This document shows positions 21,195 to 33,184 of a stretch of 64,000 nucleotides of DNA, one piece after another (the stretch's first letter is position 1; each line of letters begins with the position of its first letter). The notes under the pieces are model-generated. The model had not been told where the DNA came from. It saw nothing but the letters and a program-made list of their open reading frames with translations, and did no database searches. Location of the stretch: positions 2,030,486-2,094,485 of the forward strand of contig CM119270.1 in the NCBI GenBank assembly GCA_051294375.1. The letters run 5' to 3'. The DNA comes from Paraspadella gotoi (Eukaryota > Chaetognatha). Position numbers and translations under genes: made by a program.

Positions 21195-21587
21195 GAGAGA
21201 GAGAGAGACGAAATAATGAATATTTTATTTTGTTGTCATCTTCCGCCAAGGCGGCCCCGATCTCTCATTAAAAATTCTTCTTCGCCTCCAAAACCAAATT
21301 ATGGTGACGAATATTTTTTTGTTGTTGAGAATCGCGTGAGTCCGAGATTCATGATTTCCCTTTTAATTCATTTTGACAGTTGTTGTTTTTCGGTTGTCTT
21401 ATTTTCACAATCGAAGCTTTATATTTTTTATTGCAATAAATTAATAAATTAAATAAATTAACCAAATAAATAAAGCGAAAAAGAAGACAGCTTATACAAT
21501 TTAGGAACACTTTCGCCTAATTAATGGACAAATTGGACATGTCATTTTTATCTTTTAAACAATGATCTCCGTTAATTTAACCTTTCC
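21195..21587. other. AT-rich sequence, nothing recognised
   Basis: A 78-codon plus frame at 21216-21452 has no recognisable features. Confidence 0.4.
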
Positions 21588-21831
21588 NNNNNNNNNNNNN
21601 NNNNNNNNNNNNNNNNNNNNNNNNNNNNNNNNNNNNNNNNNNNNNNNNNNNNNNNNNNNNNNNNNNNNNNNNNNNNNNNNNNNNNNNNNNNNNNNNNNNN
21701 NNNNNNNNNNNNNNNNNNNNNNNNNNNNNNNNNNNNNNNNNNNNNNNNNNNNNNNNNNNNNNNNNNNNNNNNNNNNNNNNNNNNNNNNNNNNNNNNNNNN
21801 NNNNNNNNNNNNNNNNNNNNNNNNNNNNNNN
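21588..21831. other. Assembly gap (244 N)
   Basis: No simple repeat at the edges, so the content is unknown. Confidence 0.95.
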
Positions 21832-22160
21832 TTCGTCGGGCAAAAATTAACTTTGGCCTCAGAATTCGCTAACCTTCTTCCGTTTTTTTAATTTCAGGTT
21901 TAAAAATAGAGTAACGAAGTTTTTTTTTTTTTTTTGCGCGGGAAAATTCAATTCGACATAAAAAAAAGGCTAATGATCTCGGCGGAAGTCTAAACGCTTT
22001 TCTAATTTCTCATTTTTTAAAACTAAAATTTAACTGATTATTTTTAATCCAAAGATCGAGTTTAGAGTGATAGAGGGACAGTTCAAAGTGATAAAAAAAG
22101 TTTCATGAAATTAATTGATTCAATATTAAAATTATGCATTGATTTAATTAATAAGCTATC
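21832..22160. other. AT-rich sequence, nothing recognised
   Basis: A weak R2-like 'aataagctatcctgc' phrase is at 22149-22163. Otherwise empty. Confidence 0.45.
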
Positions 22161-22200
22161 CTGCACCGGATATGATCATCATCATCATCATTATATCATG

Positions 22201-22268
<68 letters not shown>

Positions 22269-22295
22269 ACATCTTCTTCTTCTTCTTCTTCCACC
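22161..22295 (+). repeat. TCA (CAT) triplet array
   Basis: Nearly perfect (CAT)n with a short break at 22190-22200, ending in CTT repeats. It reads as poly-His or poly-Met; not a gene. Confidence 0.95.
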
Positions 22296-22381
22296 AAATT
22301 ACGTCAATTTGATTCGATGATAAAGTCGTCGATGTCATCCTTGACACCAAATTCTTTCATCGTCGTCGTCATCCCTAAAAA

Positions 22382-22702
22382 NNNNNNNNNNNNNNNNNNN
22401 NNNNNNNNNNNNNNNNNNNNNNNNNNNNNNNNNNNNNNNNNNNNNNNNNNNNNNNNNNNNNNNNNNNNNNNNNNNNNNNNNNNNNNNNNNNNNNNNNNNN
22501 NNNNNNNNNNNNNNNNNNNNNNNNNNNNNNNNNNNNNNNNNNNNNNNNNNNNNNNNNNNNNNNNNNNNNNNNNNNNNNNNNNNNNNNNNNNNNNNNNNNN
22601 NNNNNNNNNNNNNNNNNNNNNNNNNNNNNNNNNNNNNNNNNNNNNNNNNNNNNNNNNNNNNNNNNNNNNNNNNNNNNNNNNNNNNNNNNNNNNNNNNNNN
22701 NN
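22382..22702. other. Assembly gap (321 N)
   Basis: Unknown content between a CGT array and a C/G-rich segment. Confidence 0.95.
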
Positions 22703-22802
22703 CGTTTTTTTTTCGCGGTCTCCCCTCGGCCCCTCGGCTTCGGCGACGGAACCGAATGGGCTTAAGAAGCCTGGGAAAGCGTGGGAAGCATTAATGCTGA
22801 AT

Positions 22803-22985
22803 GGGACGAAGATGATGACAATGACGAAGATGATGATGACAATGACGAAGATGATGACAATGACGAAGATGATGACAATGACGAAGATGATGATGACAAT
22901 GACGAAGATGATGACAATGACGAAGATGATGACGATGACGAAGATGATGACAATGACGATGATGATGACAATGATAAAGAAAAAT
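22803..22985 (+). repeat. 18/21 bp minisatellite of GAC/GAT/AAT codons
   Basis: The unit is 'gacgaagatgatgacaat' or the same with one extra GAT, about nine units. The three-base modulus keeps all frames open (Asp/Glu/Asn on plus, Val/Ile on minus). Confidence 0.9.
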
Positions 22986-23220
22986 ACAGGGTATGACAAA
23001 TAAAAAATAGATTAATGCTAAGTGACAAAACAAAAAAAGAGTAATAATAAAATTAAAAAAATATCTTAATAATAAATTATAAAATAGGAAATTAGGTAAC
23101 GATGAATGACAAAATAGATAATTAAAAATGATAATGATAAACAATGACGACTGGGAAAAAAAAAACGACGACAGAGACAAAGACAAAGAGGATTTATATA
23201 TTCGAATTTAGAGAGATAGA
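22986..23220. other. A-rich sequence, nothing recognised
   Basis: Scattered GATAAAA and AATGAC phrases suggest decay of the adjacent arrays. Confidence 0.4.
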
Positions 23221-23525
23221 ACCTGATCAATATGAGCATAATGACAATGATAAAGACGATGACGATGAGAAATAAGATGATGACGACGACGACGACGACG
23301 ACGATGACGACGACGAAGACACAAGCCACAATTGGATTTCTCTGATGTTGACGACAAAGAAATTATGGTGAGAGAGAAGACATCAAACACATAAATGAGA
23401 GGCAGGTGACGAGAAAGGAGGAGGAGGCAAAATGGATGATGACGACGATGACGACGATGACAACAACGACGATGACGATGATGACGACGACGATGACGAC
23501 GAGAATGACAACAACAACGACGGTC
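23221..23525 (+). repeat. GAC/GAT arrays
   Basis: Two arrays, 23230-23320 and 23435-23522, separated by a short GA-rich segment. Confidence 0.85.
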
Positions 23526-24155
<630 letters not shown>

Positions 24156-24240
24156 AAATCCAAGTAGTCAGCCATTGTCTATCCCCACGTTCTTTCAGTC
24201 TTAAATGACGTTTCTTGATGGGCAGGCTTTTCTAATTTTA

Positions 24241-24290
24241 GCCAGGCGTTAGCGCCTGATACCAGGCCCCGGCTGCATCCGAGTAACTAA
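24241..24290. repeat. Short palindrome CAGGCGTTAGCGCCTG
   Basis: A perfect 6 bp stem with a TTAG loop at 24243-24258, followed by 'ccaggccccggctgcat'. A related AGGCGGTGCCT palindrome occurs at 27034-27044. Function unknown. Confidence 0.5.
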
Positions 24291-24455
24291 CCAAGAGCAA
24301 AGAATAGAACCCCTTTTTTTAAGTCTATTTTTTATTTATTTATATTTGTTTTTAATAGGATAAAATATTGTTGCCTAAAAAAAGCTTTGTTTCAAGACTT
24401 TTAAAAACATTTTCTTAATTTTAGTTACTTTAGTTTTTTTTTTTAGTTAAATTCT

Positions 24456-24675
24456 CATGAAATTGGTACAACCGATATAAAAATTATCCATTCATTGTAA
24501 ACATAAGCTTTCTTGCTTCTGACTAAGGAAAAGCGAGATTGGGTTAAGTCCTTCATCCTTAATACAAGATAATAACATAGCAGGACTCTGCAAACTTTCA
24601 CCCAAGACTCTCGCACAGTCTCGTTTATTCACTCCCAGATTATCTGGCTTTCCTATCAAAATCACAGGAAATAAA
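24456..24675 (+). repeat. R2 repeat, near full length
   Basis: Begins 'catgaaattggtacaacc' and ends near 'ggctttcctatcaaaatca'. About 220 bp, no coding capacity. Confidence 0.8.
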
Positions 24676-24729
24676 CAATGTATCGGAAAAGTATTCTGAA
24701 TATCTGATCGCTTTCTACTTTTCTTCCGA

Positions 24730-24963
24730 GTGCAACGTTTGTCATTGCGTATTCAAGACAACAACTCAGCTGCTTTGCGCCTTCGTCGTCAGTTTCTGGC
24801 TCAAAAAAAAAAGCAGACGCGCGTTTCCATGGGAAAAAAAAGCGTTTTAGTGTCTCATTTGATGGACTTAAGAGTCTGTGGTTCAGCCAGAGGGAAAAAA
24901 AACTTAATGAAAAAGATTTTCACCCGTGAACCGTCACGGGGCAACGTGGTGAACGTGATGTGA
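24730..24963 (+). CDS. Weak coding candidate, unrecognised basic protein
   Basis: An open frame of 77 codons whose first codon is GTG; the first ATG is at 24829 (M-G-K-K-S), giving about 44 residues. The product would be Lys/Arg-rich with no motif I recognise, ending ...GNVVNVM at a TGA. It follows an R2 repeat directly and has no visible promoter, splice site or polyadenylation signal that decides its status. Chance openness in this moderately GC-rich patch is as likely as a real exon. Confidence 0.12.
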   Translation: MQRLSLRIQDNNSAALRLRRQFLAQKKKQTRVSMGKKSVLVSHLMDLRVCGSARGKKNLMKKIFTREPSRGNVVNVM

Positions 24964-25429
24964 AATAAAATAAAGCGTCGCTAAATAAAAAGACATTTTT
25001 AAAAGTGATGAATACCGAATGAAAATGAAAATTATGAGAAAATTTTAGCTCCTTTTTATTTAATAAAAAAACAATTTTAGTAATTTAACTTTGTATCATT
25101 GTAGAAATTTAGAAAATATCGTGAAATTTCGCCAAAGATTATTCTACTCCCTTTTAATCTACTGATTTTATTACATCTAACGAAAAATATTGATATTTTT
25201 GTTCAAAAAATCCGGTTGCGACTCATAAAAACAAATGTGATGTTCTTTTGTTACTAAATTTTTTTAAGCAACATCTGTCCGTCTTTTTTTGAAAAATAAT
25301 CGTAGAAAGAATCACTTTAGATGACAGATATTTCTTTTTTATTACATGATGTTTTCGTACAGACGGACAATTATACCGTCCATTTAACGACGTTCTGTTA
25401 TATCATCTGCCATCTCCCAACATCTCCGT
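24964..25429. other. AT-rich sequence, nothing recognised
   Basis: No gene, RNA or element recognised. Confidence 0.5.
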
Positions 25430-25640
25430 CTCGCTTTCTCCCATCTCCTCCCCATCTATTCTTCATCACTTCTCTATCTATTCTCCATCACTTCTCCATC
25501 ACTTCTCCGTCACTTCTCCATCACTTCTCCATCACTTCTCCATCTATTCTCTATCTCCTCCCCATCTATTCTCCATCACTACTCCATCACTTCTCCATCA
25601 TTTCTCCATCACTTCTCCATCTCTTCTCCATCTCTTCTCT
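25430..25640 (+). repeat. 12 bp minisatellite CATCACTTCTCC
   Basis: About 17 units of 'catcacttctcc' with CATCTATTCTCC variants. As 12 is a multiple of three it produces a 157-codon frame (25321-25794) rich in Ser/His/Leu, which I read as a by-product. Confidence 0.9.
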
Positions 25641-25830
25641 TACTCCTGTCATCTCCGCGTGGCGTCGCGTCATTCCACTCGCGCCTCAGTTGACGCGCGA
25701 TTCTCTCCGGGAGACGAGACAGGCGTCAGTAGGCGTCGGCAGGCGTCATCAGGCGTCGGCAAGCCCGGAGTGGAAACGCCTGTTGGGACGTTGATATGGC
25801 GATGGGAATAATGTCCTGAGCGTCGTTGTC
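25641..25830 (+). repeat. GC-rich patch with AGGCGTC repeats
   Basis: 'aggcgtc' occurs five times between 25710 and 25762. CpG-rich compared with the flanks. Confidence 0.6.
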
Positions 25831-26050
25831 AATTGCATGGTTGCAATTGTAGTCCTCGTAAAATCATTGTCGGCGTTTTGTCGGGGTTTTGATTGCCGTC
25901 GTTGTCATCATCATTGTCTCCGTTTTCTTTGCCGTTGTAATCGTCCTTGTTGTTGTCGTTGTCATCGTGATTTTTATTGTCGGCGTTTTTTCGCATGTCG
26001 TCATTGTCGTTATGATTGTCTCAATCCTGACAGTCGTTTTTTTGTCTTTG
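25831..26050 (+). repeat. Degenerate CGTTGT/CGTCAT array
   Basis: Interrupted TTGTCGTTGTCATCG-like units. The 81-codon Cys/Arg-rich frame is a reading of the repeat. Confidence 0.7.
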
Positions 26051-26109
26051 ATTTGACTGACGTCAACTTAACCTTACCCTAGCAATTGTTAAACACTGAT
26101 ATAGCATTT

Positions 26110-27240
26110 AACAAGCTGTCAGTTTTAAATACCTCATTCATTTAAATGTATACCCGACGATCAAGAATCTATGATAGCTATCAAAGTGAACGTTTTAAAT
26201 TTTTCTTAAACTGAATCTGTACTAATTCGAATTTAAAATTCAGGGTGAGGGGGACCCGTCGTTCTCGGGTCCCCATAGCGATTTAGCCAACAAAAAAACC
26301 ATGAGAAGCAATCCTGTGAGAGGGGAGGGTGAGGGGCCCCCAAGTCCAGTCCCAAATATCACAAAATCTGGGACGTGTGTGACAGATTATCACGTGACGC
26401 GAATCTTGGGGTGGGGGAAACAAGTTTTTTTTCTTTTTCTCTCACGTAATCCTCGCATGCGTGAGTGAAATACACGAGCATCACGGACAACGGATGGACA
26501 AACAGGAGAAATAAGGATGAGAAGGAATGTGAGGGAAGAAGAAGAAGAAGATGGGTAACGTTTGAAGGAAGGAGACGAATAAATAAAGGGACGGGAAAGA
26601 CTAAGCGGAGAAGGAGAAAAGAAAAGAAAAATGTTTAGAATAGGTTGGAGTTCGGGGTTTAATACTAGTTTATAAGAATATAAAAAAAATTCATAAATTA
26701 TAAATAAGTCTCACTGAATTTAGTTATGGTTATGCGAAACATTTAATTTTTCATCGTCAACGAAAAAAATTCTCCATTGCTGAAGTGACTTAACCAAAGA
26801 TTACATAAGTAAAGTAAAGTAAACTAAAGTAAAGTAACAATTAATAAAAAGCAAGATATGTATAATTAAATAATATAGATTACATAGTAAAGACGATATA
26901 AAATATAAAAATGGAAAATAGCGAAACAAGTAATTTTGAAAATTGTGATAGAAGAAACTCACCCCCTGGAACTTTTTGCCTCACCCGCCAACTTCCTTCC
27001 AACCAAATCGACGAAAAAGGAGAACGACATCAGGCGGTGCCTGATACGACATTAGAACGCGCCTGATCCGACTCGCGAATGGCCGTCGAACCTACAGCGG
27101 GAGCCTGTTACGCCTTCGGGAGAAAGCGTACAGGGAGGAAAAATTTATCGCGAAAAAATAGACTAACTCGTAGTGAGGCGAGTCTTTTTCGAGGAAAAAA
27201 AAAGAATAACCGTTATGGAAGATTCATGCCCTCGATGTTG
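26110..27240. other. Unique sequence inside copy A
   Basis: Contains a TAAAG pentanucleotide patch (26810-26840) and G/C-rich palindromes near 27030-27110. No gene recognised. Confidence 0.45.
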
Positions 27241-27244
27241 TAGT

Positions 27245-27251
27245 TGTTGTG

Positions 27252-27297
<46 letters not shown>

Positions 27298-27355
27298 TCG
27301 CTCGCGTTCCGAACTTGGGCTTTTCTCTCCCACATCGATGTCGTCGTAAGTCATT
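27245..27355 (+). repeat. CGT triplet array at gap edge
   Basis: (CGT)n at 27253-27290, followed by a sequence shared with 35620-35665. Confidence 0.85.
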
Positions 27356-27810
27356 NNNNNNNNNNNNNNNNNNNNNNNNNNNNNNNNNNNNNNNNNNNNN
27401 NNNNNNNNNNNNNNNNNNNNNNNNNNNNNNNNNNNNNNNNNNNNNNNNNNNNNNNNNNNNNNNNNNNNNNNNNNNNNNNNNNNNNNNNNNNNNNNNNNNN
27501 NNNNNNNNNNNNNNNNNNNNNNNNNNNNNNNNNNNNNNNNNNNNNNNNNNNNNNNNNNNNNNNNNNNNNNNNNNNNNNNNNNNNNNNNNNNNNNNNNNNN
27601 NNNNNNNNNNNNNNNNNNNNNNNNNNNNNNNNNNNNNNNNNNNNNNNNNNNNNNNNNNNNNNNNNNNNNNNNNNNNNNNNNNNNNNNNNNNNNNNNNNNN
27701 NNNNNNNNNNNNNNNNNNNNNNNNNNNNNNNNNNNNNNNNNNNNNNNNNNNNNNNNNNNNNNNNNNNNNNNNNNNNNNNNNNNNNNNNNNNNNNNNNNNN
27801 NNNNNNNNNN
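27356..27810. other. Assembly gap (455 N)
   Basis: Copy B (35666-36050) places a TC tract and a CGT-rich segment here, about 390 bp. Confidence 0.95.
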
Positions 27811-27837
27811 TTTTTTTTTCACTTCAGTCATTTCCAT

Positions 27838-27881
27838 CTTCGTCGTTGTCGTCGTCGTCATCTTCTTCTTCGTCGTCATCT

Positions 27882-27914
<33 letters not shown>

Positions 27915-27915
27915 A
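27838..27915 (+). repeat. CGT/CTT triplet array
   Basis: CGTCGTCATCTTCTT units, repeated with noise at 36085-36180. Confidence 0.85.
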
Positions 27916-28500
27916 CGTTTACGCGAGGTTCGACAACCGCCAAAGGTCAAAAAGTCATGAAAAAGGTCGCGAAAAATTTACATCCTTCGCGATCATAAAG
28001 AAGAGAAATTGGGGATCATTTTCTTTAAGGGGAGAGGGTGCGATGAGGGCAAATAGGAATTTTTTGGTCGTTTTATAAAAAGAAGATGTGTTATATTTAA
28101 TAATTTTGGAGAGGTAAAGCTGTGCATTTGTATATTATATTCATCAACAAAGAATATTATTTGTTAAAAAAATCTTATCTTAATCTTATTTTAAAAAACG
28201 ACATGATGTATAATAATTAATACCGGTTACTTTGACCTTTCTTTAAAATAATTTTACACTTTTTCTTTAAACAAAGTATTGAACATACTATACCAATTTT
28301 AAGACCAATATTCCAATCCTCTAATCTTTTAAAATAGAAATTAAATAAATTTAATTAAATTGTAATTTTCCTTAGATTACCATAGAAAGAAAAAACAAGT
28401 TTTTAATGAAGTCAAAGATGAAGTCGATATTTTTTTATCGAAAAAAAAAATCTAAATGGATTTTCTTTCGTTTCATTTGACCGAATTCAGATTGAGGCCG
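27916..28500. other. AT-rich sequence, nothing recognised
   Basis: Repeated at 36181-36840. No gene. Confidence 0.5.
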
Positions 28501-28893
28501 CAAACAAAGGAACTGAGAAAGAGAGAGGGGGAGAGAAAGAAAGAGAGNNNNNNNNNNNNNNNNNNNNNNNNNNNNNNNNNNNNNNNNNNNNNNNNNNNNN
28601 NNNNNNNNNNNNNNNNNNNNNNNNNNNNNNNNNNNNNNNNNNNNNNNNNNNNNNNNNNNNNNNNNNNNNNNNNNNNNNNNNNNNNNNNNNNNNNNNNNNN
28701 NNNNNNNNNNNNNNNNNNNNNNNNNNNNNNNNNNNNNNNNNNNNNNNNNNNNNNNNNNNNNNNNNNNNNNNNNNNNNNNNNNNNNNNNNNNNNNNNNNNN
28801 NNNNNNNNNNNNNNNNNNNNNNNNNNNNNNNNNNNNNNNNNNNNNNNNNNNNNNNNNNNNNNNNNNNNNNNNNNNNNNNNNNNNNNNNNNNNN

Positions 28894-28925
<32 letters not shown>
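28501..28925 (+). repeat. GA tract interrupted by a 346-N gap
   Basis: GA repeats border both sides of the gap at 28548-28893. Copy B (36870-37230) shows GA tracts around a ~150 bp unique segment (36980-37160). Confidence 0.9.
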
Positions 28926-28928
<3 letters not shown>

Positions 28929-29886
28929 TAACACTTTTTTAATCAAGTCAGTTTCTTAAGGAAGGAAAGCAGTTTTCTTTGTTTTCCTGTTACCCTCGTT
29001 CGAAGACGAACTAATGAAATTTCTTAACTGCCCAATGTTAAATTTTAACGTTAAGTCTCAAGTTTCGCCTAAATAACGAATAACGACTTAATTCATTATA
29101 TTCTTCGTCTTGATTGTCGTCGTTGTCGTTGTCGTCGTCGTCGTCGTCGTACCCGTACTCACGTTCTTGTTTCCTTCTTAATATTTGATGCTTTTGTTGT
29201 TCGTCGTGAATTGCCTCCTGAAATTGCTTCTTTCTTTTTATTACTTTTTGTGCTTTTTTTTTTATTTCGAGCAGACGAATTTTTTCTTTAATGTTTTATC
29301 GGTTCAAGAGAAGTTTGACTTTTTTTTCCTTTCGTAATTTATTGCATAAATAACTAACTAAATAACGTTGCTTAGAAAAAGTTTAGAAAATTGTATATAT
29401 AGCTGTTGTTGTCTCATTACGAGTTACTCTATTAAATAAATGAACAACGTTATTAAAGAAGAGAAGTTAAAGAGGTAAATAAAAAAGCGGGCATCAATTC
29501 AATTAGATCTTGAGCCTGTGACTAAAAAGTACCTATTTCATCGTGGTCCTTGTTTTTAATCTAATTTTAAATTTTAACCCTAATTGTTCTTATTTCTCGA
29601 TACACATTAGTAAGCATTTATTACTAAGTTCGGCAACCTGCCTGTTATCCACATATATATTTTAATTTTATATAAATTTTTCGTTTCATTTGGATTTTTA
29701 ATTTTAAACTCAACTTTAATCTTAATTCTAATATTCATTTCAATTTCAACTTTAATTCTAATTTTGATTTCATTCATTGTTTCAATTTAACAATTTTGTG
29801 ATCTTGATGTTACGGAGTTGGCCCACTAAATTTTTGTTGTGTCATACTTCCATCGATTTCTTTCGGATTTTTGTGTCACAAATGAT
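28926..29886. other. AT-rich sequence with short CGT array
   Basis: CGT array at 29118-29150. 29680-29790 is made of 'ttttaattctaat' type phrases. No gene. Confidence 0.5.
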
Positions 29887-30215
29887 AATCTATCAGTCAT
29901 CCGACCTATCATCCGATCTATCAGTCATCCGACCTTCTCTCTCCCTTGGCCTCCGTCTGTGCCATAAATGCCGTCGATACCATTTCCACTTTTTCTTGAT
30001 GCCATCTTCCACTTCTTCCGCTTCCAATTTTCCCGCTTCCAATCCCACTACCGCTTCCAATTCTTCCGCTTCCAATTTTTCCGCTTCCCATCGCCCTCTC
30101 TCGCGACCCTCGGGTTTTCTGCGTCGCGCGTCGACTGAGTTATGCGTCCGCACTTAACCTCCTCCGCCCTCGGGGTTTTCTGCGTCACAGCCGATTAGGT
30201 TTTATGCGTACGCAT
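29887..30215 (+). repeat. Cluster of short tandem repeats
   Basis: 'tatcagtcatccgacc' units (29888-29935), 'ccgcttccaatttt' units (30017-30090), and two ~46 bp units starting 'ccctcgggttttctgcg' (30110-30153, 30168-30212). The 126-codon frame crossing them is broken in copy B. Confidence 0.75.
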
Positions 30216-30274
30216 TCGACGGAGCTGAGAAGCTCGGTGGAGAGATGGATCACGAGGCAGTCGTGAGATCGAAA

Positions 30275-32085
30275 AGATAGGGGAAGGTGAATTAGATAGG
30301 GAAAGGTGAGATGGGAAAAGTTGAATTAGATAGGGAAAGGTGAATTAGATAGGGAAAGGTGAGATGGGAAAAGGTGAATTAGATAGGGAAATTTGAATTA
30401 GATAGGAAAAGGTGAATTAGATAGGGAAAGGTGAGATAGGAAAAGGTGAATTAGATAGGGAAAGGTGAGATAGGAAAAGGTGAATTAGATAGGGAAAGGT
30501 GAATTAGATAAGAAAAGGTGAGATGGGAAAAGGTGAATTAGATAGGGAAAGGTGAATTCTATAGGGAAAGGTGAATTAAATAGGGAAAAGGTGAATTAGA
30601 TAGGGAAAGGTGAAATAGGCAAATGTGAATTAGATAGGGAAAGGTAAATTAGATAGGAAAAGGTGAATTAGATAGGGAAAGGTAAATTAGATAGGGAAAT
30701 GTTAATTAGATAGGATAAGGTGAGATAGGGAAAGGTGAGATAAGGAAAGGTGAATTAGATAGGAAAAAAGTGAATTAGATAGGGAAAAGGTGTATTAGAA
30801 AGGAAAAGGTGAGATAGGAAAAGATGAATTAGATAGGGAAAGGTGAATTAGATAGGGAAAGGTAAATTAGATAGGGAAAGATAAATTCGATAGGAAAAGG
30901 TGAATTAGATAGGGAAAGGTAAATTAGATAGGATAAGGTAAATTAGATAAAGAAAGGTGAATTAGATAGGGCAAGGTGAGATAGGAAAAGGTAAATTAGA
31001 TAGAGAAAGAAAATTAGATAGGGAAAGGTGAAATAGATAGGGAAAGGTGAATTAGATAGGATAAGGTGAATTAGATAAAGAAAGGTGAATTAGATAGGGC
31101 AAGGTGAGATAGGAAAATGTGAATTAGATAGGGAAAGGTGAATTAGATAGGATAAGGTGAATTAGATAAAGAAAGGTGAATTAGATAGGGCAAGGTGAGA
31201 TAGGAAAGGGTGAATTCGATAGGGAAAGGTGAATTAGATAGGGAAAGGTCAATTAGATAGGATAAGGTGAATTAGGTAAAGAAAGATGAATTAGATAGGG
31301 CAAGGTGAGATAGAAAAAGGTAAATTAGATAGGGAAAGGTGAATTAGATAGGAAAATGTGAATTAGATAGAATAAGGTGAATTAGATAAAGAAAGGTGAA
31401 TTAGTAGATAGCGGCAAAGGTGGGGATAGGAAAAGCCGTAAATTAGATAGGGAAAGGCTTGCAATTAGATAGAAAAGCGTTATATGTTAGATTATAGACA
31501 GGGATCGGTGAATTAGATAAAGATAAAGTGTGAATTATAGATAGCGGCCAAGGCCTCGGCAAGGCGTGCAGATAGGGAAAAGCTGAATTAGATAGGAAGG
31601 TGAATGGATAAAGGGGAAAGGTCTAATCTAGATAGATAAGTGTGAAGTTAGATAAAGAAAGGTGAATTAGATAGGGCAAGGTGATATAGGAAAAGGTAAA
31701 TTAGATTAGGAAAAGTTAATTAGATAGGAAAAGGTGAATTAGATAAGATAAGGTGAAATAGATAAAGAAAGGTGAATTAGATAGGGCAAGGTGAGATAGG
31801 AAAAGGTAAATTAGATAGGGAAAGGTGAATTAGATAGGGAAAGGTAAATTAGATAGGATAAGGTGAATTAGATAAATAAAGCTGAATTAGATAGGGCAAT
31901 GTGATATAGGAAAAGGTAAATTAGATAGGGAAAGGTGAATTAGATAGGAAAAGGTGAATTAGATAGGAAAAGGTGAATTAGATAAGATAAGGTGAATTAG
32001 ATAAAGAAAGGTGAATTAGATAGGGCAAGGTGAGATAGGAAAAGGTAAATTAGATAGGGAAAGGTGAATTAGATAGGATAAGGTT
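30275..32085 (+). repeat. 19 bp minisatellite GTGAATTAGATAGGGAAAG, ~1.8 kb
   Basis: Roughly 90-100 units of a 19 bp motif, with shorter GTGAGATAGGAAAAG variant units interspersed and higher-order grouping. 31400-31640 is noisier than the rest, as if locally uncorrected. The spacers are not unique, so this is not a CRISPR. The equivalent in copy B is 38690-40560. Confidence 0.95.
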
Positions 32086-32312
32086 TGCTTCGAATGAAAA
32101 GAACCTTGCCATGTCAAAGTTGAAGAGATATAAAGTAATTGAACAATAAAATTAATAAAAAGAAAATAAATAAAATTTAAACAAATAACATATTATTAAA
32201 ACATAATTTTTTTCATTATATCCTCATTCGAGTTTCGCTTCACAAAGAAATTTGGCAGACAGCCATCGCTGAAATATTCCGGAGACGGGTGAATGGGAGA
32301 GAGAGAGAGAGA

Positions 32313-32617
32313 NNNNNNNNNNNNNNNNNNNNNNNNNNNNNNNNNNNNNNNNNNNNNNNNNNNNNNNNNNNNNNNNNNNNNNNNNNNNNNNNNNNNNNNN
32401 NNNNNNNNNNNNNNNNNNNNNNNNNNNNNNNNNNNNNNNNNNNNNNNNNNNNNNNNNNNNNNNNNNNNNNNNNNNNNNNNNNNNNNNNNNNNNNNNNNNN
32501 NNNNNNNNNNNNNNNNNNNNNNNNNNNNNNNNNNNNNNNNNNNNNNNNNNNNNNNNNNNNNNNNNNNNNNNNNNNNNNNNNNNNNNNNNNNNNNNNNNNN
32601 NNNNNNNNNNNNNNNNN
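32313..32617. other. Assembly gap (305 N)
   Basis: GA repeat on the left, CGT repeat on the right. Copy B has about 250 bp here. Confidence 0.95.
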
Positions 32618-33112
32618 CGTCGTCGTCGTCGTCATCTTTCTTGTTCTCGTCGTTGTTATCGGAAACTTTTGTTCTTTCCTCGATGTCGTTGTCGTTGTCG
32701 TCTTTGTCGTTATCGTAATTTTGTCCTTCATGTCAAATAGTTTTTTTTTTCCTACCTTAATTCGGGGAATGGTATAATGGTGAAGACGACGACGACGACG
32801 ACGACGATTACGACGACGACGACGATAACGACGACGACAAAAGAGGCGACGTTTTCAAACGACGTCACCCGCCAAAGGAGAGAGACGATTCCTTTTAAAT
32901 TATATGACGTCAATAAAACGTCAACAAAGCGAATGACGACGACGAACGACGACGACGACGACGACGATGTCATAACGACGACGAAAACGACCTTGATGGT
33001 GAAACAAGGGAAACGAATATGACGACGATGACGACGAAACAACAGCAATGCTGGACTCTCTGTCGCTGGTGCTGTTGTGGATGAATGTTAACGACGACAA
33101 CGACGACGATGA

Positions 33113-33184
<72 letters not shown>

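Noticed and set aside
22105-22350. Poly-His and poly-Met frames
   Set aside because: Direct readings of the CAT triplet array.
25321-25794. 157-codon plus frame
   Set aside because: Mostly a 12 bp minisatellite, which preserves any frame.
29777-30157. 126-codon plus frame before the minisatellite
   Set aside because: Crosses three tandem repeats and is not intact in copy B (38062-38547 uses a different frame).
30275-32085. CRISPR array
   Set aside because: Units are head-to-tail without unique spacers and the context is eukaryotic.
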